Assembly: GCF_900635455.1 (NCBI RefSeq)
Contig: NZ_LR134116.1
Location: forward strand, 3,038,001-3,102,000
Direction of reading: 5' to 3'
Origin: Yersinia intermedia
GTDB lineage: Bacteria > Pseudomonadota > Gammaproteobacteria > Enterobacterales > Enterobacteriaceae
DNA length: 64,000 nucleotides
Both the position numbers and the translations under genes were made by a program. Each line of letters opens with the position of its first letter. The stretch's first letter is position 1. Under the pieces are notes generated by a model that saw only the letters and a list, made by a program, of their open reading frames with translations, ran no database searches and was not told the origin of the DNA. Positions 28,501 through 37,005 of the stretch are shown in pieces.

Positions 28501-28689
28501 ATGCTAAGAAAAGCACTCATTATCCTGATTGCGATAATGGCACTGAGTTCATTAGGCGGCGTTTTTCTCGCCGGGTTGAACATCTATACCCGTTCAACCA
28601 CCCCACATGAAACTGAAACGAGCGAATCCTCCCCACTGTCTGATATTGGCCCTGCTGGCTTATCCAACAATGGTCAGGAATCACCGTAA
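28501..28689 (+). CDS. Small single-pass membrane protein, hypothetical
   Basis: A 62-codon frame (MLRKALIILIAIMALSSLGG...) starts with a lysine/arginine-flanked hydrophobic helix (about residues 5-28), followed by a Ser/Thr/Glu-rich tail. That suggests a single inner-membrane anchor with a periplasmic tail. Another ATG lies six codons upstream (28483). Ribosome sites for both are weak. It overlaps the end of the convergent LysR gene by 16 bp. I recognise no family, so it may not be translated. Confidence 0.4.
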   Translation: MLRKALIILIAIMALSSLGGVFLAGLNIYTRSTTPHETETSESSPLSDIGPAGLSNNGQESP

Positions 28690-29588
28690 GCGCCCATCCA
28701 ATCGCGGCATCGTTGTTGCAAAAAAGTCTGTAAACCCCTGACCCGCTCTGACACCTGCGAGCGGTGGGGGCACAATAGATTTAAGGGTAAGGCTTCTCCC
28801 AGCCAGCCTGGTAATACCTGAACCAAACGCCCTGCTCGGATATCATCGACTACATCGATAGCAGCCTTATTGGCAATACCCAGCCCTGCCAGCGCCCAAC
28901 GTCGCGCTATCTCACCGTCATCACTGACATATTCACCAGACATCGTCACCTCTTGTTCTTCTCCCTGCCGCATTAGCCGCCATTGGTTATAAAGGTGACC
29001 ATTGCGCTGATATAACACCGAATGATGGGCGGCCAATTGAGCTGGTGTTTGCGGTACACCATAGCGAGCAAGATAGGCGGGACTGGCACATAACATACGC
29101 CGATGTTGCGTTAGAACGGGCAATGCCACCAGACTGGAATCGGTAGGCACGCCGAAACGTAAAGCAATATCTACCGGTTCGCGAAAGAGATCGGCATGGC
29201 GATCGTTGAGTAACAAATGCAATTGAATATGCGGATGTTGTCGTTTGAAATCATTTAGCCAATCAACTAATAAATTGCGGCCAAAATCTGAAGGGGCGGA
29301 AAGCTGTAATACCCCGGATAAGCCCGTTATTTTTCGTTGAATGGCCTGCTCTCCTTCAATCAATGCCCCTAATGCAATGCGTGCACTGTCGAGATAGCTG
29401 GCCCCTTCTTCCGTTAGGCGCAAACTGCGGGTTGATCGGGCCAACAACCGCACGCCCAATTGCGACTCCAGGCGTTTAACCGCAATACTGGCTGCTGCGG
29501 GCGTGATATTGAGCCGACGGGCAGCCTCAGACAAACTACCGCAGTCAACAGTTCGAACAAATACATCCAAATCGCTAAATGAGATCAT
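28674..29588 (-). CDS. LysR family transcriptional regulator
   Basis: A 304-residue LysR-type regulator. The N-terminal winged HTH (about 1-60) reads SDLDVFVRTVDCGSLSEAARRLNITPAAASIAVKRLE. The rest is a periplasmic-binding-like effector domain of the CrgA/DhcR subgroup (GVLQLSAPSDFGRNLLVDWL). The ATG at 29588 follows AAAGGA; an upstream in-frame start is unlikely. It is divergent from an SDR gene 108 bp away, the usual arrangement for a LysR regulator and its target. Confidence 0.92.
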   Translation of the reverse strand: MISFSDLDVFVRTVDCGSLSEAARRLNITPAAASIAVKRLESQLGVRLLARSTRSLRLTEEGASYLDSARIALGALIEGEQAIQRKITGLSGVLQLSAPSDFGRNLLVDWLNDFKRQHPHIQLHLLLNDRHADLFREPVDIALRFGVPTDSSLVALPVLTQHRRMLCASPAYLARYGVPQTPAQLAAHHSVLYQRNGHLYNQWRLMRQGEEQEVTMSGEYVSDDGEIARRWALAGLGIANKAAIDVVDDIRAGRLVQVLPGWLGEALPLNLLCPHRSQVSERVRGLQTFLQQRCRDWMGAYGDS

Positions 29589-29696
29589 TAGTAAATTTCC
29601 TTTACAGGTGATTGTCTTTTTAGTCGATTGTTCGCCAACTTTCAATAGATGACTATAGATGAAGAGTGAAACCCTTATTCAAGTACAGGACTCATT

Positions 29697-30443
29697 ATGG
29701 ACATCACAATGTTATCTCAGCATCAATTCAGTTCTCCACTCAATCAGCAAAAGTTGGTTATTCTTGGGGGCAACAGTGGTATTGGCGCAGCCGTGGCTTA
29801 TGCTGCCATCAGTCGGGGTGCCAAAGTGGTCTTGGTTTCGCGCCGTTCGGCAGGCTCGCAATCGGTCGATCATGATAGTGCTATGTTGCGCTTATCGGCT
29901 GATATGACTGATGAGGAATCACTCAAGCGGCTGTTTGCACAGGTCGGAGCCTTTGATCACTTGGTTATTACCGCCGGGCCAGTGGTGCAAGCACACGCTT
30001 TGGCTGACACCTCGTTACGCGAGGCTCAGGCAAATTTTGATGTAAAACTGTGGGGAGCACTGCGAGCGATACAATCTGCGTTACCTTATCTGCACGAACA
30101 GGGGTCGATAACCCTGACGTCAGGGTTGTTATCACGTAAGTTCGTCAGCGGCCAGTTCATCAAAACAACTATTAATGCTGCATTGGAAGCAGTCGGGAAG
30201 CAGTTAGCCAAAGAGCTGGCTCCACGCCGTGTCAATGTAGTCAGCCCCGGTGTAACCGCGACTGAAGCTTATAATAGTATGAGTAATGAGCAGCGACAGG
30301 CTATGTTTACAAAAATGGCCGCCTCACTACCTGTCGGCCGAGTTGGCCAACCGGTCGATATTGCCAGTGCCTTTGTACTATTACTGGAAAACAGTTTTAT
30401 GACCGGTAGCGTGATTGATGTTGAAGGTGGCGGCTTGTTGTAA
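29697..30443 (+). CDS. SDR family oxidoreductase with atypical active site
   Basis: A 248-residue Rossmann-fold protein of the short-chain dehydrogenase/reductase family. The cofactor motif GGNSGIG is at 24-30, followed by SRR, suggesting NADP(H). The catalytic Ser is in TLTSG (~142). The usual YxxxK is absent: aligned by eye, Lys156 sits at the Tyr position and Asn160 at the Lys position (IKTTINAALE). Similar Tyr-less members exist among SDRs near LysR regulators. Ends with VSPGVTATE and VIDVEGGGLL as expected. Probably regulated by the divergent LysR gene; substrate unknown. Confidence 0.85.
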   Translation: MDITMLSQHQFSSPLNQQKLVILGGNSGIGAAVAYAAISRGAKVVLVSRRSAGSQSVDHDSAMLRLSADMTDEESLKRLFAQVGAFDHLVITAGPVVQAHALADTSLREAQANFDVKLWGALRAIQSALPYLHEQGSITLTSGLLSRKFVSGQFIKTTINAALEAVGKQLAKELAPRRVNVVSPGVTATEAYNSMSNEQRQAMFTKMAASLPVGRVGQPVDIASAFVLLLENSFMTGSVIDVEGGGLL

Positions 30444-30578
30444 TTGATATCGCTTAGTTTTTCTATTGAGCCATACACGGGGCAATGACTGCCTCGTGTG
30501 CTAAACAGTAAAGTATTTATCTCAGCGATTGCTTCAGCAGGAGATTGGCTTGTTTACTCACACCAATAACACTTCTTA

Positions 30579-31415
30579 TCAAAGTGTTATTACTCCTGCG
30601 GAGAACGCTTTTTCTTGCATCTTTTTAATTACGTCATAAGCCGAAATCGGTAAAACACTAAATGATTTTATCAATAACCTATCTTTGGCAGACGCGGCTT
30701 CAGGAGAATTAACGGTAGCCGTAATAGCCTGGCGGATCTGGGTAAGTTGTTGTGCCGACGTTGATAATGACGTGATAAGGGGCAGACCAGGAGCCGCGTC
30801 GGTTTGCGCTATTATTTTTAAACCGGCAACGGCTGAGGGATTGGCTCGTTGTAATAGCGCAAAACTGACACAATCTATTGCGGCAATATCGGCCTGTCGC
30901 TGTTGGATCATCGAGATCGAATGGTAATGCCCGCCAGAGGCCAAACTGTGGGAAAAAAAACGCCCATTGATCGCCAGTGGGGTAATTAAAGCACGTAGTG
31001 CATTGTATCCAGACTGAGAATCCGTACTGTTGTAGGCAACTACTCTATGGCGAAAATCTGCCAATTGTTGGCCCTTTTCATCAGCACGGACCACAACCAA
31101 ACTACGGTAATATTCCCCCGAGCAATAAGGTGATTGATAGCTAAATACGCCAATCAATTGCACCTGCTGTTGCAATAACATCATCAGAGGAAAACCGCAG
31201 GTTTGGCTCAACAGCAAATCAGGATCACGCCAATGTTGCAGTAAATCAGTAGGCCAGACGAGTTGATCACTTATCCCTGCAACACCACCTATTCCTATAA
31301 CGTCATCTATCCCTATAGCACCATACCGGCGCAGTTGTTGCGATAATAACTGCCAAAAAGGCAAAACATCCTGCGGATCGACACCATACATAGGCAGCGA
31401 AATTAACATAGGCAC
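30579..31415 (-). CDS. PhnD-like phosphate/phosphonate-type solute-binding domain protein without signal peptide
   Basis: A 278-residue protein of the phosphonate-binding (PF12974-like) periplasmic binding fold. It begins directly with the first strand (LISLPMYG) and shows LLSQTCGFPL, FSYQSPYCSGEYYRSLVVVRADE, VVAYNSTDSQSGYNALRALI, SGGHYHSISMIQQRQADIAAIDCVSF and APGLPLI. No signal peptide is visible, so it may be cytoplasmic, unlike transport-linked PhnD. It lies 34 bp behind yehW, so it is probably the fifth gene of the osmF-yehYXW operon. A small repeat in DNA near 31280-31320 gives the Gly/Ile-rich stretch IGIDDVIGIGGVAGI. Ligand unknown. Confidence 0.75.
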   Translation of the reverse strand: MPMLISLPMYGVDPQDVLPFWQLLSQQLRRYGAIGIDDVIGIGGVAGISDQLVWPTDLLQHWRDPDLLLSQTCGFPLMMLLQQQVQLIGVFSYQSPYCSGEYYRSLVVVRADEKGQQLADFRHRVVAYNSTDSQSGYNALRALITPLAINGRFFSHSLASGGHYHSISMIQQRQADIAAIDCVSFALLQRANPSAVAGLKIIAQTDAAPGLPLITSLSTSAQQLTQIRQAITATVNSPEAASAKDRLLIKSFSVLPISAYDVIKKMQEKAFSAGVITL

Positions 31416-31449
31416 CTGTTACTAATCAGAGCACTAAACAGCCAAAATA

Positions 31450-32298
31450 TTAATCGTGCCTGGCTATTGGTAGAGATTGTAATTCCCGCCAACGTGACAG
31501 CCGCCTGGCCCAACGAGCAAAAATCATATCTGTAATAATAGCCAATAGTGCGACCACTACCGCCCCCTGAATAACGTAAGCCGTATTAAAACCGCTAAGC
31601 CCAATAATGATTGGAGAACCCAAGGTTTTCGTCCCAACGGTTGATGCTATAGCGGCAGTACCTATATTGATAATGACCGAAGTTCGTATACCCGCAACGA
31701 TAACAGGTGCTGCCAGAGGCAATTCAACCTGCCACAAAATCTGTCTGGCACTCATTCCCACCCCTTCTGCCACCTCATGAATGCCACGGGAGACAGACTC
31801 GATGCCAGTGATAGTTCCTTGTAAAATCGGCAATAAACCATAAAGCACCAAAGCGATAATCGCGGGTTTCTCACTAAACCCCATCACCGGTACGGCAATA
31901 GCCAGCACAGCTACAGGTGGAAAAGTCTGCCCCATAGCAACAACGGTTTCCACGACTGAGCGAAACTCTTTCCCTTTGGGGCGTGTCACAGCAATACCTG
32001 CACTCACACCTATCAAAACAGCAATAATACTGGAAACCAGCACCAATAAGACATGAGCCACTACCAGTGACCAGAATGTATCTTGCAGGTAGACAGGCCG
32101 ATCGAGATCAGGAAATAACGCAGCAAAGAAACCGTGCAAAGACGTCATACCAAAGACTAATCCAGTCAATAACAGCAGCGCCCAACAAAGAGGATCTCTT
32201 AGCCAACGTGATACGTAGGCTACTGCCCATGAAAACGTTATAGCTGTTTTATCACGAGTTGGTATCGTGTCGCGGGTATGAGCCGTATTAGGTTTCAC
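31450..32298 (-). CDS. yehW: Osmoprotectant ABC transporter permease YehW
   Basis: A 282-residue inner-membrane permease of the BetaInePU/OpuC type with about six hydrophobic segments. Its EAA loop is [27 protein letters not shown]. It resembles E. coli YehW (243), with a longer N-terminus. With YehY, YehX and OsmF it forms a low-affinity glycine-betaine-type importer. Its ATG overlaps the yehX stop as ATGA. Confidence 0.9.
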   Translation of the reverse strand: MKPNTAHTRDTIPTRDKTAITFSWAVAYVSRWLRDPLCWALLLLTGLVFGMTSLHGFFAALFPDLDRPVYLQDTFWSLVVAHVLLVLVSSIIAVLIGVSAGIAVTRPKGKEFRSVVETVVAMGQTFPPVAVLAIAVPVMGFSEKPAIIALVLYGLLPILQGTITGIESVSRGIHEVAEGVGMSARQILWQVELPLAAPVIVAGIRTSVIINIGTAAIASTVGTKTLGSPIIIGLSGFNTAYVIQGAVVVALLAIITDMIFARWARRLSRWRELQSLPIARHD

Positions 32299-33233
32299 AC
32301 GCTCCCCTTATCTGCCACCAAATCAGCAAAATAAAGTACACCCAGTGATTGCCCATTTTCATCAGCCACCGGCAGTTTATCGGTCTGGCGGGAAACGAAC
32401 AGGGAAAGCGCCTCGCGCAGGCTGGTGGTACCGAGAATCGGTTGCCCTATTAACGTTTCACCACGCCTGATTCGTTGCTCAGCCCATCCCAGAGATAACA
32501 GCTTAATGCCGAGATCACTGCGACCAAAGAAATCACGGACAAAATCATTGGCGGGTTGAGTTAGCATTTCAAGAGGCGTTCCCTGCTGAATGACTCGGCC
32601 TTCATCCATCAGGACTATGCGATCAGCTAAACTCAACGCTTCATCAATATCATGAGTCACCAGCACGATAGTCCGGCCCGATAATTGATGAATACGGGTA
32701 ATTTCAAACTGGAGTGCCGAGCGCGTCACCGGGTCTAATGCCCCAAAGGGCTCATCCATCAGCAAGACTTCAGGATCAGCCGCCAAGGCACGAGCCACAC
32801 CGACACGTTGTTGCTGCCCACCAGACAATTGATGAGGATAGCGGTGGAGAAATTGTTCTGGTTCCAGATGCAGTAGCTCGAGTAGTTCGATGACGCGTTG
32901 GCGAATACGGTCCTGGGGCCATTTCAACAACTGTGGCACAGTGGCAATATTGCGCGCCACCGTCCAGTGCGGAAATAAACCTATTGATTGGATGGCATAC
33001 CCCATCCGCCGCCGGATATCTTCAGGTTTATAATTACGAATTTCTTCACCGGCAAAATGGATCTCCCCCTCATCATGTTCAATAAGGCGGTTAATCATTT
33101 TTAGAGTGGTCGACTTACCGGAACCAGAGGTACCAATGAGTACGGTAAACTCCCCCTTGGCTATCTGCAACGTCAGATTATCTACCGCCCGTTTACCGGC
33201 AAAATATTTACTTACCTGATGGAAATGAATCAT
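32295..33233 (-). CDS. yehX: Osmoprotectant ABC transporter ATP-binding protein YehX
   Basis: A 312-residue cytoplasmic ATPase: Walker [10 protein letters not shown], signature LSGGQQQR, Walker [14 protein letters not shown], switch VTHDIDEAL. After about residue 240 there is a CBS-like regulatory region ([35 protein letters not shown]), as in OpuCA-type ATPases. It matches E. coli YehX (308). Its start overlaps the yehY stop by 4 bp and its stop overlaps the yehW start by 4 bp, so translation is coupled. Confidence 0.93.
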   Translation of the reverse strand: MIHFHQVSKYFAGKRAVDNLTLQIAKGEFTVLIGTSGSGKSTTLKMINRLIEHDEGEIHFAGEEIRNYKPEDIRRRMGYAIQSIGLFPHWTVARNIATVPQLLKWPQDRIRQRVIELLELLHLEPEQFLHRYPHQLSGGQQQRVGVARALAADPEVLLMDEPFGALDPVTRSALQFEITRIHQLSGRTIVLVTHDIDEALSLADRIVLMDEGRVIQQGTPLEMLTQPANDFVRDFFGRSDLGIKLLSLGWAEQRIRRGETLIGQPILGTTSLREALSLFVSRQTDKLPVADENGQSLGVLYFADLVADKGSV

Positions 33234-34384
33234 CGACGTGAAGTATCCATAAAAATAACCATAAATTTAAACAGTGAATCAACCACGACCGCCATCACTA
33301 TCACGGGGATAACACCAAGCAGCACGAGGTCCAGTGCACTGCTAAGCAAACCTTGGAACACAATCGCCCCCAACCCGCCTGCGCCAATCAATGCAGCCAC
33401 AACAGCCAGCCCCACGGTTTGCACCGCAACAATGCGGATACCGGATAAAATAAGGGGCATTGCAATGGGTATTTGCACCAGAAAGAACAACTGGCTGCGG
33501 GTCATCCCCATACCTCGAGCCGACTCGACAACACTGTCAGGTACTGACTCTAGCCCAGCCACCACATTGCGCACTAATGGCAACAATGCATAAAGCACCA
33601 GTGCCACAATAGCCGGAGCCAGACCAATCCCACTAACACCATGCTCTGCCAACCAGGGGATAGCCGCAGCCAGCCCCGCTAAAGGCGCAATTAGCAGACC
33701 GAACAAGGCTATAGATGGGATGGTTTGGATAATATTCAATGTCGAAAAGATAGTGCTTTGAAAATGATGAGATCGAAAACAAAATAAGCCGAGAGGGATA
33801 CCCAGCAGAATAGCGGGTATCAATGTTGCGAGTAAAATATGAAGATGTTGCCACAGCGCATCATTAAACACATCTTGCCGATTAACATACTCCTTCATTA
33901 GAGACAGTTGATCCAATTGCCCCATCATGAGCAATATCACCACTGGCAGAAGCAGTAAAACATTAGCCGCACTACGCCACACAGGGTTAACAATGGCACG
34001 AGATAAGCTATCGATGGCAATCAATAGACTCATCCCACTCATCAGCCAGAACCCGCAGCCCAGAGAGGTGCGAGCCAGACTCTCGCCACCGCCGGCAAGC
34101 TGTACGGCGGTCTTGCCAGCCAACAACAACAACCCCAATAACAGCAACTCGGCAAGTAACACCGTTAGCCAATACAGCAGAATATTTTGTTTCAAAAATG
34201 CAAAGGTAAGCAGGATCAAGATAGGAATTAACCACCACCAGCCTGATCCGCTGATTAGCGATAGCAACGAGATCCCCTGCCCGGAAATCAATCGGTTAGG
34301 TGCATGGCTCACAAAAGACAAACCGGTACCGGATAAGACCAATAAAATAGCCAGTACTAGCAGGACCCGGTTCTTTACAGCCAT
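33230..34384 (-). CDS. yehY: Osmoprotectant ABC transporter permease YehY
   Basis: A 384-residue inner-membrane permease matching E. coli YehY (385). The N-terminal ~160 residues carry several extra hydrophobic segments, and the C-terminal half is the transport core with the EAA loop VPDSVVESARGMGMTRSQLFFLVQIPIAMP. Part of the YehZYXW importer. It starts 107 bp after osmF and overlaps yehX by 4 bp. Confidence 0.92.
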   Translation of the reverse strand: MAVKNRVLLVLAILLVLSGTGLSFVSHAPNRLISGQGISLLSLISGSGWWWLIPILILLTFAFLKQNILLYWLTVLLAELLLLGLLLLAGKTAVQLAGGGESLARTSLGCGFWLMSGMSLLIAIDSLSRAIVNPVWRSAANVLLLLPVVILLMMGQLDQLSLMKEYVNRQDVFNDALWQHLHILLATLIPAILLGIPLGLFCFRSHHFQSTIFSTLNIIQTIPSIALFGLLIAPLAGLAAAIPWLAEHGVSGIGLAPAIVALVLYALLPLVRNVVAGLESVPDSVVESARGMGMTRSQLFFLVQIPIAMPLILSGIRIVAVQTVGLAVVAALIGAGGLGAIVFQGLLSSALDLVLLGVIPVIVMAVVVDSLFKFMVIFMDTSRR

Positions 34385-34491
34385 AAAAATCCATCTCCAT
34401 GACAGGTAACTTTTACCGTAATAGCGGCTGACCTGTTTATTTAATCACGTTATAAATCAGATAACTACAGCGCCATCCCTGACACTCGAAG

Positions 34492-35424
34492 TTATCCTTT
34501 GATAAACCCTTTCTCTTTCAGATAATTAGCAGCTACTTTCTTCGCATCCTGGCCTTCAACCGCAATACGGGCATTCAGTTGTTGTAACGTCGGCCCATCA
34601 AGGGTGGCAAATACAGGATTAAGCAAAGCAGGTATCGTTGGATGTGCTTTCAGTGTAGCTTCACGAATAATCGGTGTCGGCGCATAAATAGGTTGCACAC
34701 CCTTAGTGTCTTCCAGTGTTTGTAAGCCTAATGCGGCAACCGGGCCATCAGTGCCATACGCCATCGCAGCATTAACACCAGATGTCTGTTCTGCCGCAGC
34801 TTTAATCGTCACCGCAGTGTCGCCACCGGCTAATGATAACAATTGGTCTTGATTCAATTTAAAGCCATAGGCTTGCTGGAAAGCGGGCAACGCATCTGGC
34901 CGTTCAATAAATTCGGCGGAGGCCGCTAATTTGAATTTCCCACCGGCATTAATCCATTTGCCCAAATCCTCTAGCGTTTTCAAGTTATTCGCTTGGGCTA
35001 AATCCTGACGTACCGCAATGGTCCATGTATTGTTTGCAGGAGCCGGTGAGAGCCACACCAGTTTGTTCTTCTCGTAATCTAACGCTTTGACTTTTTCATA
35101 GCCTGCTTTCGCATTTTTCCAGGCAGGATCTTTTTCATCCGAGAAGAAAAAAGCCCCGTTACCGGTATATTCAGGGTAGATATCAATTTCACCCGCAGTG
35201 ATAGCACCGCGCACTACTTTGGTGGTGCCCAACTGTGATTTATTGGTGGTTTTTATCCCGTTAGCATCCAGTACCTGCACAATAATATTGCCCAGTAATG
35301 AGCCTTCAGTATCAATTTTTGAGCCAACTCGGACAGTATCTGCGGCCTGTGATATACCGGTTGATGCCGTTAGCACCATTGCGGCCAATGCAAAAATCCG
35401 TCCACGGGTTAGGGTCATTGCCAT
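34492..35424 (-). CDS. osmF: Osmoprotectant ABC transporter substrate-binding protein OsmF (YehZ)
   Basis: A 310-residue precursor with a signal peptide ending near ISQAA. The mature protein is an OpuAC-type binding protein and follows E. coli OsmF closely: VGSKIDTEGSLLGNII, LGTTKVVRGAITAGEIDIYPEYTGNGAFFF, APANNTWTIAVRQD, LAASAEFIERPDALPAFQ, SLAGGDTAVTIKAAAEQTSGVNAAMAYGTDGPVAALGL. It is first in the operon. In E. coli the operon is RpoS- and osmotically regulated. The first ATG (35424) follows GAGAGG; another lies two codons later. Confidence 0.94.
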   Translation of the reverse strand: MAMTLTRGRIFALAAMVLTASTGISQAADTVRVGSKIDTEGSLLGNIIVQVLDANGIKTTNKSQLGTTKVVRGAITAGEIDIYPEYTGNGAFFFSDEKDPAWKNAKAGYEKVKALDYEKNKLVWLSPAPANNTWTIAVRQDLAQANNLKTLEDLGKWINAGGKFKLAASAEFIERPDALPAFQQAYGFKLNQDQLLSLAGGDTAVTIKAAAEQTSGVNAAMAYGTDGPVAALGLQTLEDTKGVQPIYAPTPIIREATLKAHPTIPALLNPVFATLDGPTLQQLNARIAVEGQDAKKVAANYLKEKGFIKG

Positions 35425-35697
35425 ACTTGCCTCTCATGTGCTCAAAGGTGAGTTAACGTTCATTCTTACATACATGTAGTCGCTGAATGTTTACAGGGTG
35501 CGCGGTCAGAACCCCTTTAACCAATCAGTAACCATATTAGATTTAGTCCCAAACAAGCCAAATAACCAATTGATATTAAATATATTATTAGCGTTACATT
35601 AGGCTTGCAGACTGGTATCTATGATACATAACCATTTGATAGCTAAGTGTTTAAGCCGAGTTGTAACAGTAAGACTTTCGGTTAAGATTACATAAAA

Positions 35698-35717
35698 TAC
35701 TGTATATAACAACAGCA
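35698..35717. promoter_or_regulatory. LexA-box-like site (orphan)
   Basis: TACTGTATATAACAACAGCA has the SOS-box core CTGT-N8-ACAG and an AT-rich centre; about 16 of 20 bases agree with the E. coli consensus. The nearest gene start is osmF, ~270 bp away on the minus strand. On the plus strand only ~75 bp remain before a hairpin. Function unproven. Confidence 0.45.
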
Positions 35718-35767
35718 AATTTCAAATAATAGGAGAGACCGCAAAGAATTTTTCCGCCTGAATTCAC

Positions 35768-35793
35768 ATCCGCATTAACCTCTGCGGATTTAT
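35768..35793 (+). terminator. Terminator-like hairpin beside the desaturase stop
   Basis: ATCCGCA / TGCGGAT with an 8-nt loop, followed on the plus strand by TTATTTA. It lies immediately past the stop codon of the desaturase gene and may work weakly in both directions. Confidence 0.5.
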
Positions 35794-36852
35794 TTAGGTT
35801 GATGCCGAACGGTGGTGACTGCTTTTAGTCACACCAGACCGCTCTTCTGCCGCGACAGTTTTATTCTCGCAATCGTAAAATGGGTGAACTTCTATTTCCA
35901 ACGCAGTAAAAGCGAATGCATCAAACCATTGAGTATAGCCGTTCACGACAAATTGCCCGCTGCGCTGCTGATATTGAACACGGTTTTCCAGATAAATTTG
36001 GCGTAATCCATACCAAGGTAAGGCTGGCAAATCATGATGCACCAGGTGGTAATTGAGGTTTAGAAATAGCAGGCGCCATGGCCATGCAGCTTCATTCAAG
36101 ACTGAGCGCGCGGAACTCTCTTGTGCTGCGCGATGTTCAAAAAAAGATCTTACTTTGGTGAGACTAAGTGCCGGATAGCTAATCACCAGTAGGTAGAAAA
36201 CAGCAGAAATACCGTAGCCTGCCATCCAGTAAAGTAACCCGTAAAGTAGCCCCAAATGAATCAACCACATGAATATGGCTGGGCGATCACCGGACATAAA
36301 AGCCCGGCCTGCGCTGCGGAGGGTATTAATGATGTCCAGTAATGGCCCGATAGTTAGCCGCCCCACAAAGGTATTACTTAAACGAATAACACCTTTGAGT
36401 AATATATGGAAATATTGCCATTGCGTTGCCGTGTAGTAATAACACTCTGGATCTTTTTCCGGGTGCGTCAGATCCTCATCGCGGTGATGTTGAATATGAG
36501 AATCACGATAGAGTCCATAGGGGTACCACACCGCAAATGGTAACGTTCCAAATAGCTGATTTATCCACCGCCAACGGGTTGGGTGGCCATGAATCAACTC
36601 ATGCTGCAGAGACATATACCACGCACTCAGCAAGATCAGCAGAACGCTCCCCAACACTGGCCCCAATTGCTGCCAATAAATAACACCAGCAAACCACCCG
36701 GTGTAAATTACACCGATCAGTACCCAAGTGGGGAGTTCCAGTCGCCATAACCAAGAGCGGGACAACTGCTTTATCCTTGCCCGTTGCTGGTCACTAAGGT
36801 AGTGAGCAGTACTTGTCGCGTGATTATTACGTTTAGTGCCAGCAGTGGGCAT
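35794..36852 (-). CDS. Membrane fatty-acid desaturase family protein
   Basis: A 352-residue integral membrane protein with the three histidine boxes of membrane di-iron desaturases/hydroxylases: HELIHGH (84-90), HIQHH (119-123) and HLVHH (~270). About four to five hydrophobic segments separate them. Such enzymes use O2 to introduce double bonds or hydroxyls in acyl chains or related lipids. The substrate cannot be told from sequence; bacterial members of this subgroup are often annotated simply as fatty acid desaturase. Monocistronic, between osmF and a Gfo/Idh/MocA gene. Confidence 0.87.
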   Translation of the reverse strand: MPTAGTKRNNHATSTAHYLSDQQRARIKQLSRSWLWRLELPTWVLIGVIYTGWFAGVIYWQQLGPVLGSVLLILLSAWYMSLQHELIHGHPTRWRWINQLFGTLPFAVWYPYGLYRDSHIQHHRDEDLTHPEKDPECYYYTATQWQYFHILLKGVIRLSNTFVGRLTIGPLLDIINTLRSAGRAFMSGDRPAIFMWLIHLGLLYGLLYWMAGYGISAVFYLLVISYPALSLTKVRSFFEHRAAQESSARSVLNEAAWPWRLLFLNLNYHLVHHDLPALPWYGLRQIYLENRVQYQQRSGQFVVNGYTQWFDAFAFTALEIEVHPFYDCENKTVAAEERSGVTKSSHHRSAST

Positions 36853-37005
36853 ATTTAAAACTCACACATAGCCTAATTCGGGCCAGTATCAGCTAAATGA
36901 TGCCCACTACTAACTAACTTAAGATGCTATGCAAATCTGAGAATTAGATAATCTCTCTTCACATTGACATGCTAGGAATTAAAAATGTTAGCCATAGTAG
37001 AATGG

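Larger units (their letters stand above)
35425..35793. other. Intergenic region upstream of osmF
   Basis: About 370 bp, AT-rich. It holds the osmF promoter region plus, on the far side, a LexA-box-like sequence and a terminator-like hairpin (listed separately). No ORF of credible length is seen. Confidence 0.45.

Noticed and set aside
30565..30591. AATAACACT / AGTGTTATT hairpin at the end of the PhnD-like gene
   Set aside because: It spans the stop codon and lacks a T-run, so a terminator role is not supported.
31280..31320. CCTATA-type short repeat inside the PhnD-like gene
   Set aside because: Only a few units with imperfect spacing. It explains a Gly/Ile-rich stretch but is not a clear tandem repeat.
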